Assembly: GCA_936920625.1 (NCBI GenBank)
Contig: CAKZHC010000041.1
Coordinates: forward strand, 1 to 55,236
Source of the DNA: an uncultured Enterobacteriaceae bacterium
GTDB lineage: Bacteria > Pseudomonadota > Gammaproteobacteria > Enterobacterales > Enterobacteriaceae
Length of the DNA: 55,236 nucleotides
Reading direction: 5' to 3'
Shown: positions 8,647-17,863 of the stretch, piece after piece
How positions within the stretch are numbered: position 1 is the first letter of the stretch
How the letters are laid out: every line of letters starts with the position of its first letter
Notes under the pieces: model-generated
What the model was told of the DNA's origin: nothing
The model's database searches: none
What the model saw: only the letters and a program-made list of their open reading frames with translations
Position numbers and translations under genes: made by a program

Positions 8647-8946
8647 ATGGCGCTTACAAAAGCTGAAATGTCCGAATACCTGTTTGAGAAGCTTGGGCTT
8701 AGCAAACGGGATGCAAAAGAGTTGGTAGAACTGTTTTTTGAGGAGATCCGTAAAGCGCTGGCAGATGGTGAACAAGTTAAACTTTCTGGTTTTGGTAACT
8801 TCGACCTGCGTGATAAAAAACAACGTCCGGGCCGTAACCCCAAAACGGGTGTTGATATTCCTATCACAGCTCGCCGGGTAGTTACCTTCCGTTCAGGGCA
8901 AAAACTGAAAAGCCGCGTTGAAAACGCTTCCCCTAAAAATGATTAA
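8647..8946 (+). CDS. ihfA: Integration host factor alpha subunit
   Basis: 99 aa, full length. The protein pairs with IhfB to bend DNA sharply at specific sites. The DNA-binding beta arm has GRNPKTGVDIPITARRVVTF, including the proline that intercalates in the minor groove, and the N-terminal helices begin MALTKAEMSEYLFEKLGLSK. It is the last gene of the pheST-ihfA unit. The start is clear from the conserved N terminus. Confidence 0.98.
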   Translation: MALTKAEMSEYLFEKLGLSKRDAKELVELFFEEIRKALADGEQVKLSGFGNFDLRDKKQRPGRNPKTGVDIPITARRVVTFRSGQKLKSRVENASPKND

Positions 8947-8951
8947 TTTTA

Positions 8952-8986
8952 GCTGCTTCGGGGTGGTAATATGCCATCCCGGCAGC
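8952..8986 (+). terminator. Hairpin after ihfA
   Basis: GCTGC...GGGGTGG (8952-8966) pairs with CCATCCC...GCAGC (8974-8986) around a short loop, 5 bases after the ihfA stop. It is strong but lacks a T-run. Probably it marks the 3' end of the pheST-ihfA transcript. Confidence 0.5.
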
Positions 8987-9213
8987 AAACAGGAAATATC
9001 AGACGATAGTGTTTCAGATGTCAGGTGAATATCGTCAGCAGCTCCTGCTCATCAAGCATGACCGAAGAGCTGCGCGGTAGCAGATGCACATCATATATCG
9101 CCTGTGAGCAGGTTATCCTGTGAATACGGGAAATTTTTGCTGCGCAAACTGTCTCTTTTTACTTTTAATTTCCGGCAATCCCGTTTTCTAATTCTGTCTG
9201 AGTACTACACGGC

Positions 9214-10197
9214 ATGTCCTTTCTCTTCAATCATCAGTCTGCGGTAAGAAGAAGAACCCAGCTAGTTATTACGTTTCTGATAGTGACACTGTCACTTCTT
9301 ACTATGCTTAGTCTTTCTGTCGGAGAGGTCTGGTTATCACCAGCTAACTGGCTGACGTCGGAAGGTCAATTATATGTAGGACAGTTGCGGCTGCCCCGAA
9401 CGCTGGCCGTGATCCTGGTGGGAGCTGCACTGGCGGTTTCAGGCGCTGTGATGCAGGCATTATTTAACAATCCTCTGGCAGAACCTGGTCTGCTTGGCGT
9501 GTCCAGTGGGGCAGGGCTTGGCGTAATACTCTGCATTCTGCTTGGCTATGCTGCTCCCTGGCAGCTCAGCCTTAGTGCCATCATTGGTGCGCTGGTTATA
9601 ACGTCATTATTATTGGGCGTTGCCAGACGGGTAAACTCTGCCAGCCGTTTATTGCTCACCGGTGTGGCGCTGGGAATCGTCAGCAGTGCGCTGAGCTCAT
9701 GGGCTGTCTGTTTCAGTAGCAGCGTTAATTTACTGCAATTAATCTACTGGATGATGGGTGGATTTAGCGGAATTGACTGGCAGGATCGTTGGCTGATGGT
9801 CGCATTGTTACCGGTAGTCATTGGCTTAACGCTGCAGGGGCGGGCGCTCAACTTACTGTCGCTTGGGAACACCGTTGCATATCAGCTTGGGCTGCCTGTC
9901 ATGTTCTGGCGATCAATATTTGTCCTGATTACCGGCTGGCTGGTAGGGATAAGTGTAGCACTGGCAGGCAGTATTGGTTTTATTGGCTTAATTATCCCCC
10001 ATATAATGAGGCTTTGCGGTGTTGGTAATTATCATGCATTACTGCCTGCCAGTGCGCTGGCAGGTGCGGTGACATTACTGCTGGCTGATGTGATTGCCAG
10101 ACAGTCACTCACTGCTGCAGAGCTGCCAGTAGGTGTTGTGACAGCAACGCTTGGCGCGCCTCTGTTCATCTGGTTGCTATTGCGCAATAAGCAATGA
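9214..10197 (+). CDS. btuC: Vitamin B12 ABC transporter permease BtuC
   Basis: 327 aa, against 326 in E. coli, with about ten hydrophobic membrane spans as in the FecCD/BtuC family. Conserved family features include PRTLAVILVGAALAVSGAVMQ near residues 62-82 and the cytoplasmic GSIGFIGLIIPHIMR coupling helix near 250-265 that contacts the ATPase. It forms the channel of the BtuCD-F importer for cobalamin in the inner membrane. In E. coli btuE lies between btuC and btuD; here it is missing and btuD starts 40 bases later. BtuF and BtuB are outside the window. Confidence 0.95.
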   Translation: MSFLFNHQSAVRRRTQLVITFLIVTLSLLTMLSLSVGEVWLSPANWLTSEGQLYVGQLRLPRTLAVILVGAALAVSGAVMQALFNNPLAEPGLLGVSSGAGLGVILCILLGYAAPWQLSLSAIIGALVITSLLLGVARRVNSASRLLLTGVALGIVSSALSSWAVCFSSSVNLLQLIYWMMGGFSGIDWQDRWLMVALLPVVIGLTLQGRALNLLSLGNTVAYQLGLPVMFWRSIFVLITGWLVGISVALAGSIGFIGLIIPHIMRLCGVGNYHALLPASALAGAVTLLLADVIARQSLTAAELPVGVVTATLGAPLFIWLLLRNKQ

Positions 10198-10237
10198 CAC
10201 GAGAGATGTCTGATATTGAACAGGTACTGACAATAAC

Positions 10238-10972
10238 ATGCTGGTAATACGGTCACTGGCACTTTCTTCCAGGCTGTTTTCTTTCAGCAATACTGTCGCA
10301 CCCGGTGAATTAATTCACCTGGCTGGACCTAATGGATCTGGAAAAAGCAGCCTGCTGGCACTTCTGGCCGGGGTACTTCACGGTGAGGGTGAAGTACTTT
10401 TATCTGGTCATCTTCTGGCAGACTGGTGCGGATATGCTCTGGCGTGCCGGCGTAGCTATCTCAGCCAGCAGGAGCAGCGTGTGGCGGGAATGCCTGTATG
10501 GCACTATCTGATGTTGCATAACGTTAACTCGTCGCAGGAGCGCCACAGTGTACTCCACCACTATGTTGATGCGTTGCAGCTAAGGGATAAATTATCACGT
10601 CCTCTGTTACAGCTCTCAGGGGGTGAGTGGCAGCGCGTTCGTCTGGCGGCGGCGTTATTTCAGATTGATCAGGCACAGGGCCAGCTGTTATTACTCGATG
10701 AACCCCTGGCGGGTCTGGATGTGGCCCAGCAGGTTGCTTTTGATACGCTGTTACCGCCATTACTGGCACGCGGAGTGAGTATTATCATGAGCAGTCATGA
10801 TCTGAATCACACTCTCCACCATGCCCATCGTGTCTGGTTGCTTGATAAAGGTACGGTAGTAGCAACCGGAACAGCTGAGGCCGTTCTGGTGCCCGACCGG
10901 CTGGCCCGCGTCTTTGGTGTTATTTTTCGGCAAGCTGAATTTGCAGGTAAAAGCTGGTTATTACCCCCCTGA
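10238..10972 (+). CDS. btuD: Vitamin B12 ABC transporter ATPase BtuD
   Basis: 244 aa, slightly short of the 249 in E. coli. Walker A is GPNGSGKSSL (about 31-40), the signature is LSGGEWQRVRLAAALF, Walker B is LLLLDEPLAGLD and the switch histidine lies in SSHDLNHTLHHAHR; all catalytic parts are intact. It powers B12 uptake through BtuC. The gene after it in E. coli, nlpC, is absent, and ppsR follows in the opposite direction after 80 bases. Retention of this importer contrasts with the broken btuR further on. Confidence 0.95.
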   Translation: MLVIRSLALSSRLFSFSNTVAPGELIHLAGPNGSGKSSLLALLAGVLHGEGEVLLSGHLLADWCGYALACRRSYLSQQEQRVAGMPVWHYLMLHNVNSSQERHSVLHHYVDALQLRDKLSRPLLQLSGGEWQRVRLAAALFQIDQAQGQLLLLDEPLAGLDVAQQVAFDTLLPPLLARGVSIIMSSHDLNHTLHHAHRVWLLDKGTVVATGTAEAVLVPDRLARVFGVIFRQAEFAGKSWLLPP

Positions 10973-11052
10973 TAGTGGCAGCAGCCATCCGAAAATGTTT
11001 GTCAGCAATGGTGTGTACTGGCATAGGCTCTAACCGGCGCAGCAGCATTGTT

Positions 11053-11889
11053 TCAAAACATGCAGCGATTCAGGCCCATAATATCAAGAATGCGAGTAGC
11101 AATTTCCTCCACAGAGTAATTAGTGCTGTCCAAGTAAGGAATCTGATGATTACGAAACAGGACCTCGACCTCGCCAACTTCAAGGCGGCACTGACGCAGT
11201 GAAGCATAGCGACTGTTTTCTGCACGTTCTCGGCGGATGGCGGACAAACGCTCAAAATCAATAGTCAGACCAAACAGCTTGTGATGGAAAGGTTTGAGCG
11301 CAGCGGGTAGCTGCAGATTATCCATGTCATCAGCGATAAAAGGATAGTTGGCGGCTGATATGCCAAACTGCATCGCCAGATAGAGGCTGGTTGGGGTTTT
11401 CCCGCAACGTGAGACGCCCAACAGAATTACCTGTGCGGCTTCCAGACCTTGCAGAGAAATACCATCATCGTGAGCCAGAGTATAATTAATTGCAGCAATA
11501 CGGGCATTATATTTACTCAAATTGCTGGCTGTTAATCCATGAGTACGATTTGCGGCTGGCGCGGGTGCGATACCCAGCTCTTTTTGCAGTGGAGCTACCA
11601 GCGCGTTTACGATGTCCTGGCAAAAGCCGGCGCTTTGCAGAATAATGTTGCGAATATCGTTATTGATAATTGAGAAAAAAACTATCGGACGTATACCGCT
11701 CTGTTGATAAAGCGCATCAATTTGTGCTTTAACTGCCTGTGCCCGCTGTACATTTTCAACAAAAGGAAGAGTAACGCTGCTGGAGGTAACAGGAAACTGT
11801 GACAAAATTGCGTGTCCGAGCACCTCAACAGTAATTGCAGTACTATCCGACACAAAAAACACATTACGAAGTTGGTGGGGCAGTTCCAT
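11053..11889 (-). CDS. ppsR: PEP synthase regulatory protein (bifunctional kinase/pyrophosphorylase)
   Basis: 278 aa from the ATG at 11889, which has AGGAG upstream and whose N terminus (FFVSDSTAITVEVLGHAILSQFPV) aligns with E. coli PpsR (277 aa). A longer frame starting at 11967 has no support. The P-loop GVSRCGKTPTSLYLA lies near residue 155. The enzyme phosphorylates a threonine of PpsA using ADP to switch it off, and removes the phosphate using inorganic phosphate. It is divergent from ppsA, as in E. coli. Confidence 0.95.
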   Translation of the reverse strand: MELPHQLRNVFFVSDSTAITVEVLGHAILSQFPVTSSSVTLPFVENVQRAQAVKAQIDALYQQSGIRPIVFFSIINNDIRNIILQSAGFCQDIVNALVAPLQKELGIAPAPAANRTHGLTASNLSKYNARIAAINYTLAHDDGISLQGLEAAQVILLGVSRCGKTPTSLYLAMQFGISAANYPFIADDMDNLQLPAALKPFHHKLFGLTIDFERLSAIRRERAENSRYASLRQCRLEVGEVEVLFRNHQIPYLDSTNYSVEEIATRILDIMGLNRCMF

Positions 11890-12509
11890 TATTGCTCCTG
11901 AATAGCGGTTTATCATTAATGCAAAGCGTAACCTAAGAATTAACACTTGAGCAGCATAATGATCCAAAACAGAAAATAGTGTGATCAGCCATTTAAAATA
12001 GTTTGCTCTTATCTGTACTGGGTAGCAGGATTAAACAAAATCAGTTACCTGATATTTAGACATCCTGCCATTTAATATCTTCCGTTGCCTGAAACAGATG
12101 AACGTTGTCTGTAGGCAGATGTAGCTGACTACTATTATTTATATAAAAGACAGTAGCAGTGATAAAACTACGAGTACAGATCTGTTATCATACGCTGCTG
12201 ATGAACGATTATTTTACAGTAATTTGGGATCCATCGGTTTTTTTCCACTAAACAGGTTGTTGTGGCTAAAAAATGAACTATTGCGACTATCAGATAATCA
12301 CTCTGTGTAATCCCTCAAAAAGCATTTATTGCTGCCAGTTAATAAAAACTGGCATAGTGCACGGGGTTTTCTTAAAAAAGGAATTTTTAACTTGCTTTAA
12401 CGATTCACTGCTTTATTTGAGCTAATCATTTGTGGCAGGCTCATCATGCCATTTTTTACAATTTTTTATCAACCTCCATTCCAGACCGAATGATAAAAGG
12501 ATAGTGCTG
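11890..12509. other. ppsR-ppsA divergent intergenic region
   Basis: About 620 AT-rich bases without a gene. A perfect 8-bp hairpin TGCCAGTT-AATAAA-AACTGGCA occupies 12333-12354. The region must contain the promoters for both divergent genes. No clear Cra or CRP site could be picked out by eye. Confidence 0.55.
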
Positions 12510-14891
12510 ATGTCCACTAAAATAAATGCGCCGCTAGTGCTCTGGTACAGCCAGCTTAGTATGAATGATGTAGATAAAGTGGGGGGGAAAAATGCCTCTT
12601 TGGGAGAGATGATCACGGGTTTATCTTCCCTTGGCGTATCCGTACCCAATGGTTTTGCCACCACTTCTGACGCTTTCAACCAGTTTCTTGAACAAAGTGG
12701 CCTTAATCAACGTATCTATGCATTGCTTGATAAAAACGACGTGGACGACGTCAACCAGCTGGCCAGTGTGGGTAAGCAGATAAGAGAATGGATAATTGAA
12801 ACACCGTTCCAGCCAAAACTGGAATCTGCCATTGAACAGGCCTATCAGATGCTCTCACAGGATGATGAAGACGCCTCTTTTGCTGTGCGTTCTTCTGCAA
12901 CGGCAGAAGATATGCCAGAGGCCTCTTTTGCAGGCCAGCAGGAGACTTTTCTCAATGTGCAGGGCATTGAAGCGATCATGGTTGCTATAAAACATGTTTT
13001 TGCTTCACTGTTTAATGATAGGGCCATCTCATATCGGGTACATCAGGGTTATGATCATCGGGGTGTAGCAATATCGGCAGGTATTCAGCGCATGGTACGC
13101 TCTGATCTGGCTTCTTCTGGCGTGATGTTCACGATTGATACTGAGTCCGGCTTCGATCAGGTTGTGTTCATTACCGCCGCACTTGGATTGGGCGAAATGG
13201 TTGTTCAGGGCGCAGTAAACCCGGATGAATTCTACGTTCACAAACCAACGCTGATGGCGGGGCGCCCAGCCATCATACGGCGTAATATGGGCTCAAAAAA
13301 GATGAGAATGGTTTACTCGTCATTGCGTGAGCATGGTAAGCAGGTCCAGGTGGAAGAAGTCCCACCAGCACGATGTGCCCGCTTTTGCCTGAGTGATGAT
13401 GAGGTAGAAGAGCTGGCGCGTCAGGCGATAAAAATCGAAAAGCACTATCAGCGGCCGATGGATATCGAATGGGCAAAAGATGGTCAGGACGGTAAGCTAT
13501 ATATTGTTCAGGCACGTCCGGAGACTGTCCGCTCAGTTAATCAGGTAATGGAGCGCTATCATCTGCAAAGCACGGGTGATGTGATTGTAGAAGGCCGGGC
13601 AATAGGCCATCGCATAGGCGCAGGTAAGGTGAAGATTGTTTATGATACCAGCGAGATGGAACGTATCCAGCCCGGTGATGTGCTGGTCACTGACATGACA
13701 GACCCTGACTGGGAACCGGTCATGAAGAAAGCGGCGGCTATCATAACTAATCGTGGAGGACGAACCTGCCATGCTGCGATTATTGCCCGTGAATTGGGGA
13801 TTCCGGCCGTAGTAGGCTGTGGTGATGCTACTGAACGGGTGAAAGATGGTCATCAGGTTACCGTCTCCTGTGCTGAAGGTGAGACAGGCTATGTCTATGA
13901 AGGGTTGCTGGATTTTTGCCTGACACGCTCTCAGGTGGATGAAATGCCTGAGCTACCGCTTAAAATTATGATGAATGTGGGTAATCCCGACAGGGCTTTT
14001 GATTTCGCTTGTCTGCCGCATGAGGGCATCGGTCTTGCCCGGCTTGAATTTATCATCAACCGGATGATTGGTGTTCATCCCAAAGCACTACTGGAGCTTG
14101 ATAAGCAGACACCAGAATTGCAGCATCAGATCGCCGAGATGATGAAGGGCTTTGTTGATCCGGTAGAATTTTATATCACCCGTCTGACAGAAGGCATAGC
14201 TACCCTGGCGGCGGCATTTTCACCGAAACGAGTGATAGTCCGCCTTAGCGATTTCAAATCCAACGAATACGCTAACCTGGTTGGTGGTGCTGGTTACGAG
14301 CCGGAAGAGGAAAATCCTATGCTCGGTTTTCGTGGTGCAGGTCGCTATATCTCCGATAACTTCAGGGACTGCTTTGCGCTCGAATGTGAGGCGTTAAAAC
14401 GGGTACGTAATGTTATGGGGCTGACTAATGTGGAGATAATGGTCCCTTTTGTGCGTACCGTAGAACAGGCGAAAGCGGTGGTAGAGGAGCTGGAACGTCA
14501 GGGACTGAAGCGTGGTGATAACGGGCTTAAAATTATTATGATGTGTGAGCTTCCTTCCAACGCCCTCCTTGCTGAGCAGTTTCTCGACTATTTTGATGGA
14601 TTTTCCATAGGCTCAAATGACATGACTCAGTTAACACTCGGGCTTGACCGCGATTCCGGGCTGATATCTGAATTTTTTGATGAGCGCAACGAGGCGGTTA
14701 AAGCGTTGCTCTCTATGGCGATCAAGGCGGCGAAAAAACAGGGTAAATATGTCGGGATCTGTGGTCAGGGCCCCTCTGATCATGAGGATTTTGCTATCTG
14801 GCTGATGGAGCAGGGGATCGACAGTCTTTCGTTAAATCCTGATACAGTCGTGCAGACCTGGCTCTCCCTGGGTAAAGCAGGTAACAGATGA
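12510..14891 (+). CDS. ppsA: Phosphoenolpyruvate synthase
   Basis: 793 aa from the ATG at 12510, chosen because it follows AAAAGGA and matches the E. coli start (792 aa); the frame is open 26 codons further up without similarity. It converts pyruvate and ATP to PEP, AMP and phosphate for gluconeogenesis. The ATP-binding domain comes first (about 1-340, with SFAVRSSATAEDMPEASFAGQQ). The phosphohistidine loop GGRTCHAAIIARELGIPAV is near residue 420. The PEP/pyruvate-binding barrel ends with the catalytic cysteine in GICGQGPSDHEDF. PpsR acts on the threonine beside the active histidine, which is present. Confidence 0.97.
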   Translation: MSTKINAPLVLWYSQLSMNDVDKVGGKNASLGEMITGLSSLGVSVPNGFATTSDAFNQFLEQSGLNQRIYALLDKNDVDDVNQLASVGKQIREWIIETPFQPKLESAIEQAYQMLSQDDEDASFAVRSSATAEDMPEASFAGQQETFLNVQGIEAIMVAIKHVFASLFNDRAISYRVHQGYDHRGVAISAGIQRMVRSDLASSGVMFTIDTESGFDQVVFITAALGLGEMVVQGAVNPDEFYVHKPTLMAGRPAIIRRNMGSKKMRMVYSSLREHGKQVQVEEVPPARCARFCLSDDEVEELARQAIKIEKHYQRPMDIEWAKDGQDGKLYIVQARPETVRSVNQVMERYHLQSTGDVIVEGRAIGHRIGAGKVKIVYDTSEMERIQPGDVLVTDMTDPDWEPVMKKAAAIITNRGGRTCHAAIIARELGIPAVVGCGDATERVKDGHQVTVSCAEGETGYVYEGLLDFCLTRSQVDEMPELPLKIMMNVGNPDRAFDFACLPHEGIGLARLEFIINRMIGVHPKALLELDKQTPELQHQIAEMMKGFVDPVEFYITRLTEGIATLAAAFSPKRVIVRLSDFKSNEYANLVGGAGYEPEEENPMLGFRGAGRYISDNFRDCFALECEALKRVRNVMGLTNVEIMVPFVRTVEQAKAVVEELERQGLKRGDNGLKIIMMCELPSNALLAEQFLDYFDGFSIGSNDMTQLTLGLDRDSGLISEFFDERNEAVKALLSMAIKAAKKQGKYVGICGQGPSDHEDFAIWLMEQGIDSLSLNPDTVVQTWLSLGKAGNR

Positions 14892-14934
14892 TTGTGACAA
14901 TTTGGCGCCACGTGTTATATAAGGGATGACTTTT

Positions 14935-14988
14935 TGGGCCAGCGAGTTTATCAGTACTGTTTTACACGCTGATGGTTTCGTTGGTCCA
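14935..14988. repeat. Inverted repeat after ppsA
   Basis: TGGGCCAGCGA (14935-14945) pairs with TCGTTGGTCCA (14978-14988), allowing G-U pairs, and inside it ATCAG (14950-14954) pairs with CTGAT (14969-14973). The element begins 44 bases after the ppsA stop. It lacks a T-run, so it is a transcript-end structure or a small palindromic repeat rather than a simple terminator. Confidence 0.5.
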
Positions 14989-15263
14989 AATTACTTATCC
15001 ATCATCTGTTAATGTTGTTATTTTAAAAGAATACGACTATTAGTTTTTTGCATACTGTCCTGCCCCGTTATAAGAATATTCGTAGCGGTATAATGGCTCA
15101 GGAAAATTCAAAATTTTCGTTTGTGTTCTCAGCATCATCGGAAAATAGTCAGCCGACTGGCGCCAGTATTTAATTGAATAATGCTGTTAACTACATTACG
15201 CAAGGTATGTCTTTATTACGGTATAGCAGACAAAAAAACAATTATTAAATAGTTTTCTAAAAT

Positions 15264-15387
15264 AAAAAAAAAGCCCATCCTTCATGATGGGCAAAGACTA
15301 CACACAGCAATTCTTCGTTTCTGAAAAAGAAAATATTTATTTTTGCCAGGACGGTTTTAATATATGATTTATACTATTAAATCATTT
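15264..15387 (-). ncRNA. rprA: RprA small regulatory RNA homologue
   Basis: Read on the minus strand, the 3' half GAATTGCTGTGTGTAGTCTT, followed by TGCCCATC...GATGGGC and nine Ts, matches the 3' end of E. coli RprA almost base for base. The terminator stem is GCCCATC/GATGGGC (15273-15279 with 15286-15292). A 5' hairpin, ATGATTTA-loop-TAAATCAT (15364-15385), stands where RprA has its first stem-loop. The gene is downstream of ydiK on the same strand, as in E. coli. The middle part, which in E. coli carries the rpoS-pairing bases, is different and AT-rich here. RprA is an Hfq-dependent activator of rpoS translation; whether this copy still is cannot be told. The 5' end is approximate. Confidence 0.85.
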
Positions 15388-15399
15388 TATATGAGTCTC

Positions 15400-15413
15400 T
15401 AAGAATCATCCCA
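15400..15413 (-). promoter_or_regulatory. RcsB-box-like site upstream of rprA
   Basis: The plus strand reads TAAGAATCATCCCA, 11 of 14 bases like the RcsAB-box consensus TAAGAATATTCCTA. It sits just upstream of the predicted RNA. A TATAAA-like -10 element lies between box and RNA. E. coli rprA is a classic RcsB target, which supports the assignment. By-eye match only. Confidence 0.45.
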
Positions 15414-15629
15414 ATCACTGGAACACTATCTTTTCTAAATTAAGTGGTAGTATTGCAGATAATATTAATATATTAGAACTGATTCAGTATATGATCATAT
15501 GAATAAAATAATGTACTGTAAGATTATTACTTTGAAGTGCAGCTTAACTATATTTATAAAATATAAACGGCTCTGGTGAGCCGTGTCTGTTCGAGATATT
15601 ATTGCAGCTAAATGACCAATAGTTTTATC

Positions 15630-16718
15630 TTAATCTTTTTCCGCCAGTGCTGTGACTGCCTCATCAGGAGCGGGCACCTGCCTGGTCCAGACGTAAATAA
15701 GACGATAAGCCAGAGGTAGTACAACCGGGCCTATAAACAGACCAATCATACCAAATGCTATTAAGCCGCCAATGACGCCGGTAATAACTAATATTACTGG
15801 AAGTTCAGCACCCATACGTATCAGCACAGGACGCAGTATATTATCGAGAGACGCCACCACACCACTCCAGACTAACAGGACTGTAGCCCATATAGTATCC
15901 CCGCTCCAGTAGAGCCAGATAATGGCAGGAATCAGCACAAGCAAAGGGCCAAGCTGTATCAGACATAACAAAATTATCAGCCCGGTTAGCAGAGTAGCAT
16001 AGGGGATGCCGGAAACTGCCAGCCCAATACCACTCAGCACACCCTGTGCCAGCGCGGTCACTACAATACCCAGTGCGACCGCCCGAATGGCCTGTGCGGC
16101 CAGTAATACAGTTGCATCGCCACGGTGTGATGCCATCCGAAAAGCAAAATGGCGAATAGCCTGTCCGACCTGTTCACCACGCCAGTAGAGCAGCACACTG
16201 AAGAACAGCATCAGGACAAGGTGCACGATGAAACGGCCAAAGTGACCCGCCTGAGTGACAAAAAAGGTAGCAGTACGACCAATATAAGGCTGAGCTTTAG
16301 CTAAAAGTGCGCTACCGCCACCAGCAATCAGAGAATGGTAACCTGAATAAAGTTTTTTACCGGCGAATGGAATGCTGTTAAGCCACTGTAGGTCAGGGAA
16401 TGTTAAATGCCCGGCGGTAGCCCATGCCAGGACAGGCTCGCTGTATTCAATAACACTGTTAACTAACAGAACAACAGGAATGATAAAAATCAGCAGTAAC
16501 AGCAGTGTCATCACCACGACTGCCATGCCCCGGTGCCCCCACAGGCAGCGCTGAACACGCAACATAACCGGCCAGGTAGCAATTACTACCATACTGGCCC
16601 AGGCAAAACTTGGGATAAATGGCTCCGTAATCCAGAAACAGGCCACAACCATGATAATGATAAATATCAATGAAAATACCAGCTGAGGCAGATCCCACTC
16701 CTTTTGTACCAGCTTCAT
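15630..16718 (-). CDS. ydiK: AI-2E family membrane transporter YdiK
   Basis: A 362-aa membrane protein, against 370 in E. coli, with about eight hydrophobic spans, including two near the N terminus (residues 15-50), one at 62-85 and a cluster from 200 to 345. The family (PF01594) is named after an autoinducer-2 exporter, but most members, YdiK included, have no proven substrate. It lies upstream of rprA on the same strand, as in E. coli. No frameshift is seen. Confidence 0.9.
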   Translation of the reverse strand: MKLVQKEWDLPQLVFSLIFIIIMVVACFWITEPFIPSFAWASMVVIATWPVMLRVQRCLWGHRGMAVVVMTLLLLLIFIIPVVLLVNSVIEYSEPVLAWATAGHLTFPDLQWLNSIPFAGKKLYSGYHSLIAGGGSALLAKAQPYIGRTATFFVTQAGHFGRFIVHLVLMLFFSVLLYWRGEQVGQAIRHFAFRMASHRGDATVLLAAQAIRAVALGIVVTALAQGVLSGIGLAVSGIPYATLLTGLIILLCLIQLGPLLVLIPAIIWLYWSGDTIWATVLLVWSGVVASLDNILRPVLIRMGAELPVILVITGVIGGLIAFGMIGLFIGPVVLPLAYRLIYVWTRQVPAPDEAVTALAEKD

Positions 16719-17255
16719 ATATCAAAATATCCTCATATTTTTACAGACGAATAATGGTATGCATTACTATCTGTAATAGATTAACCGACAAACAGGGATT
16801 GCAGGCAGCATTGGTGATTATGGTAAACCATCATGTGATTTACATCTCATATTTTAGAAAACGATGTAAACGCTATGACAATAGCGCCTGCTGCATTTGG
16901 TGTATTCATCACATTAATTTAACTAATAAAGTCTTCTCTGGGCAGGACAGACGCCTGCATCTGGCTCATCAGTGGCGGCATCAGGCAGCTGCGTTCTTGA
17001 AAACCCAGGGGCAAATCGGTTTTTCTGGACCATTAAACAACGCCATTGCGAACATAGTTTTTCGTGACTAGCTTATATTTTGCTGCATTACTATCGAAAT
17101 GCACGGGGCCACTAATATGAGTGCAGTAAACAGCAGAAGGAAAAAAGAACGGCAGACGTCCTATATTATTATATCAGTATTAGAAATAGTGAGATTTATT
17201 AGGTACAGTATTAACACGACCAGATGATTTACCTGTTCTTCTAATAAAAGGAATT
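16719..17255. other. Intergenic region between ydiK and the 94-aa orphan
   Basis: About 540 bases. One open frame (16670-17071, +) overlaps the start of ydiK, has no ribosome site and resembles nothing recognised, so it is not called. The end of the stretch is AT-rich and likely carries the promoter of the 17256 gene. Confidence 0.5.
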
Positions 17256-17540
17256 ATGATGACAATAACAGAATCTGCCGCTACCACCGCAAAAGAACCC
17301 GGCCGTTTTTATACCTTCCCGTCCAAAGTGCCGCACGGCGAGTATTTCGAAATTCGCCCAGCAAATTTACCCCTCAACGCCCAGCCCATTGTCGATGACA
17401 ACCTTGGTATGTGCATTGGCTATACGGTGACAGAGGCGCCCGGCCTGTGGAGTATATATGATTCCGACGGGCGTTATATCGAACGATACGAAGCACCACT
17501 GGAATCACCGCTGATTGATTCGACAGACCTTGCAGACTGA
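17256..17540 (+). CDS. Unrecognised 94-aa protein, possibly the N-terminal remnant of a larger protein
   Basis: I do not recognise this gene with confidence. It has a good AAAAGGA ribosome site before ATGATG and an even, coding-like composition. The core (about 17-85) contains FYTFPSKVPHGEYFEIRP, GMCIGYTVTEAPGLWSIYDS and RYEAPLESPLID; there is no signal peptide or membrane span. A compact opening that ends in a Pro/Asp-rich turn recalls N-terminal adaptor regions of large secreted or polymorphic-toxin proteins, but no toxin body follows and the next 290 bases are non-coding. It sits between ydiK and ydiJ, which are neighbours in E. coli, so it is an insertion relative to that order. Confidence 0.6.
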   Translation: MMTITESAATTAKEPGRFYTFPSKVPHGEYFEIRPANLPLNAQPIVDDNLGMCIGYTVTEAPGLWSIYDSDGRYIERYEAPLESPLIDSTDLAD

Positions 17541-17863
17541 AAGCCGGGCTTTGCGCATCTAAGCTGAAAATGACAGAATCTTCGGCTAAACATATGTATA
17601 ACCCGCACCGCTGTGCCCCGTGACAGATTCAGGAAAAAGCTCTCCGTTAAAAAGCGGGTTTTGCAGGTGGTTGATGTCAGCATGAAATGCCAGCACTGGC
17701 TTCAGTGACTGTGCCAACTGTTGTGACTTATGCGTGCCACAACGCATTAATTATTGTGCTCTGTTAAGGTATAGCGGGCGACAGCTGGCGCAAAAATATG
17801 TTAAAACCTCCCTTCCGGTAATACAGTCTGATGCCAATACCTTTGCAATCTGGTCAACCGATG
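17541..17863. other. Spacer before ydiJ
   Basis: About 320 bases with no gene I can support. It may hold decayed sequence from whatever followed the 94-aa gene, since no frame continues its protein. The ydiJ promoter should be here. Confidence 0.45.

Noticed and set aside
16670..17071. 133-aa open frame overlapping the 5' end of ydiK
   Set aside because: Antisense to a real gene at one end, no ribosome site, Cys/His-rich random-looking translation.
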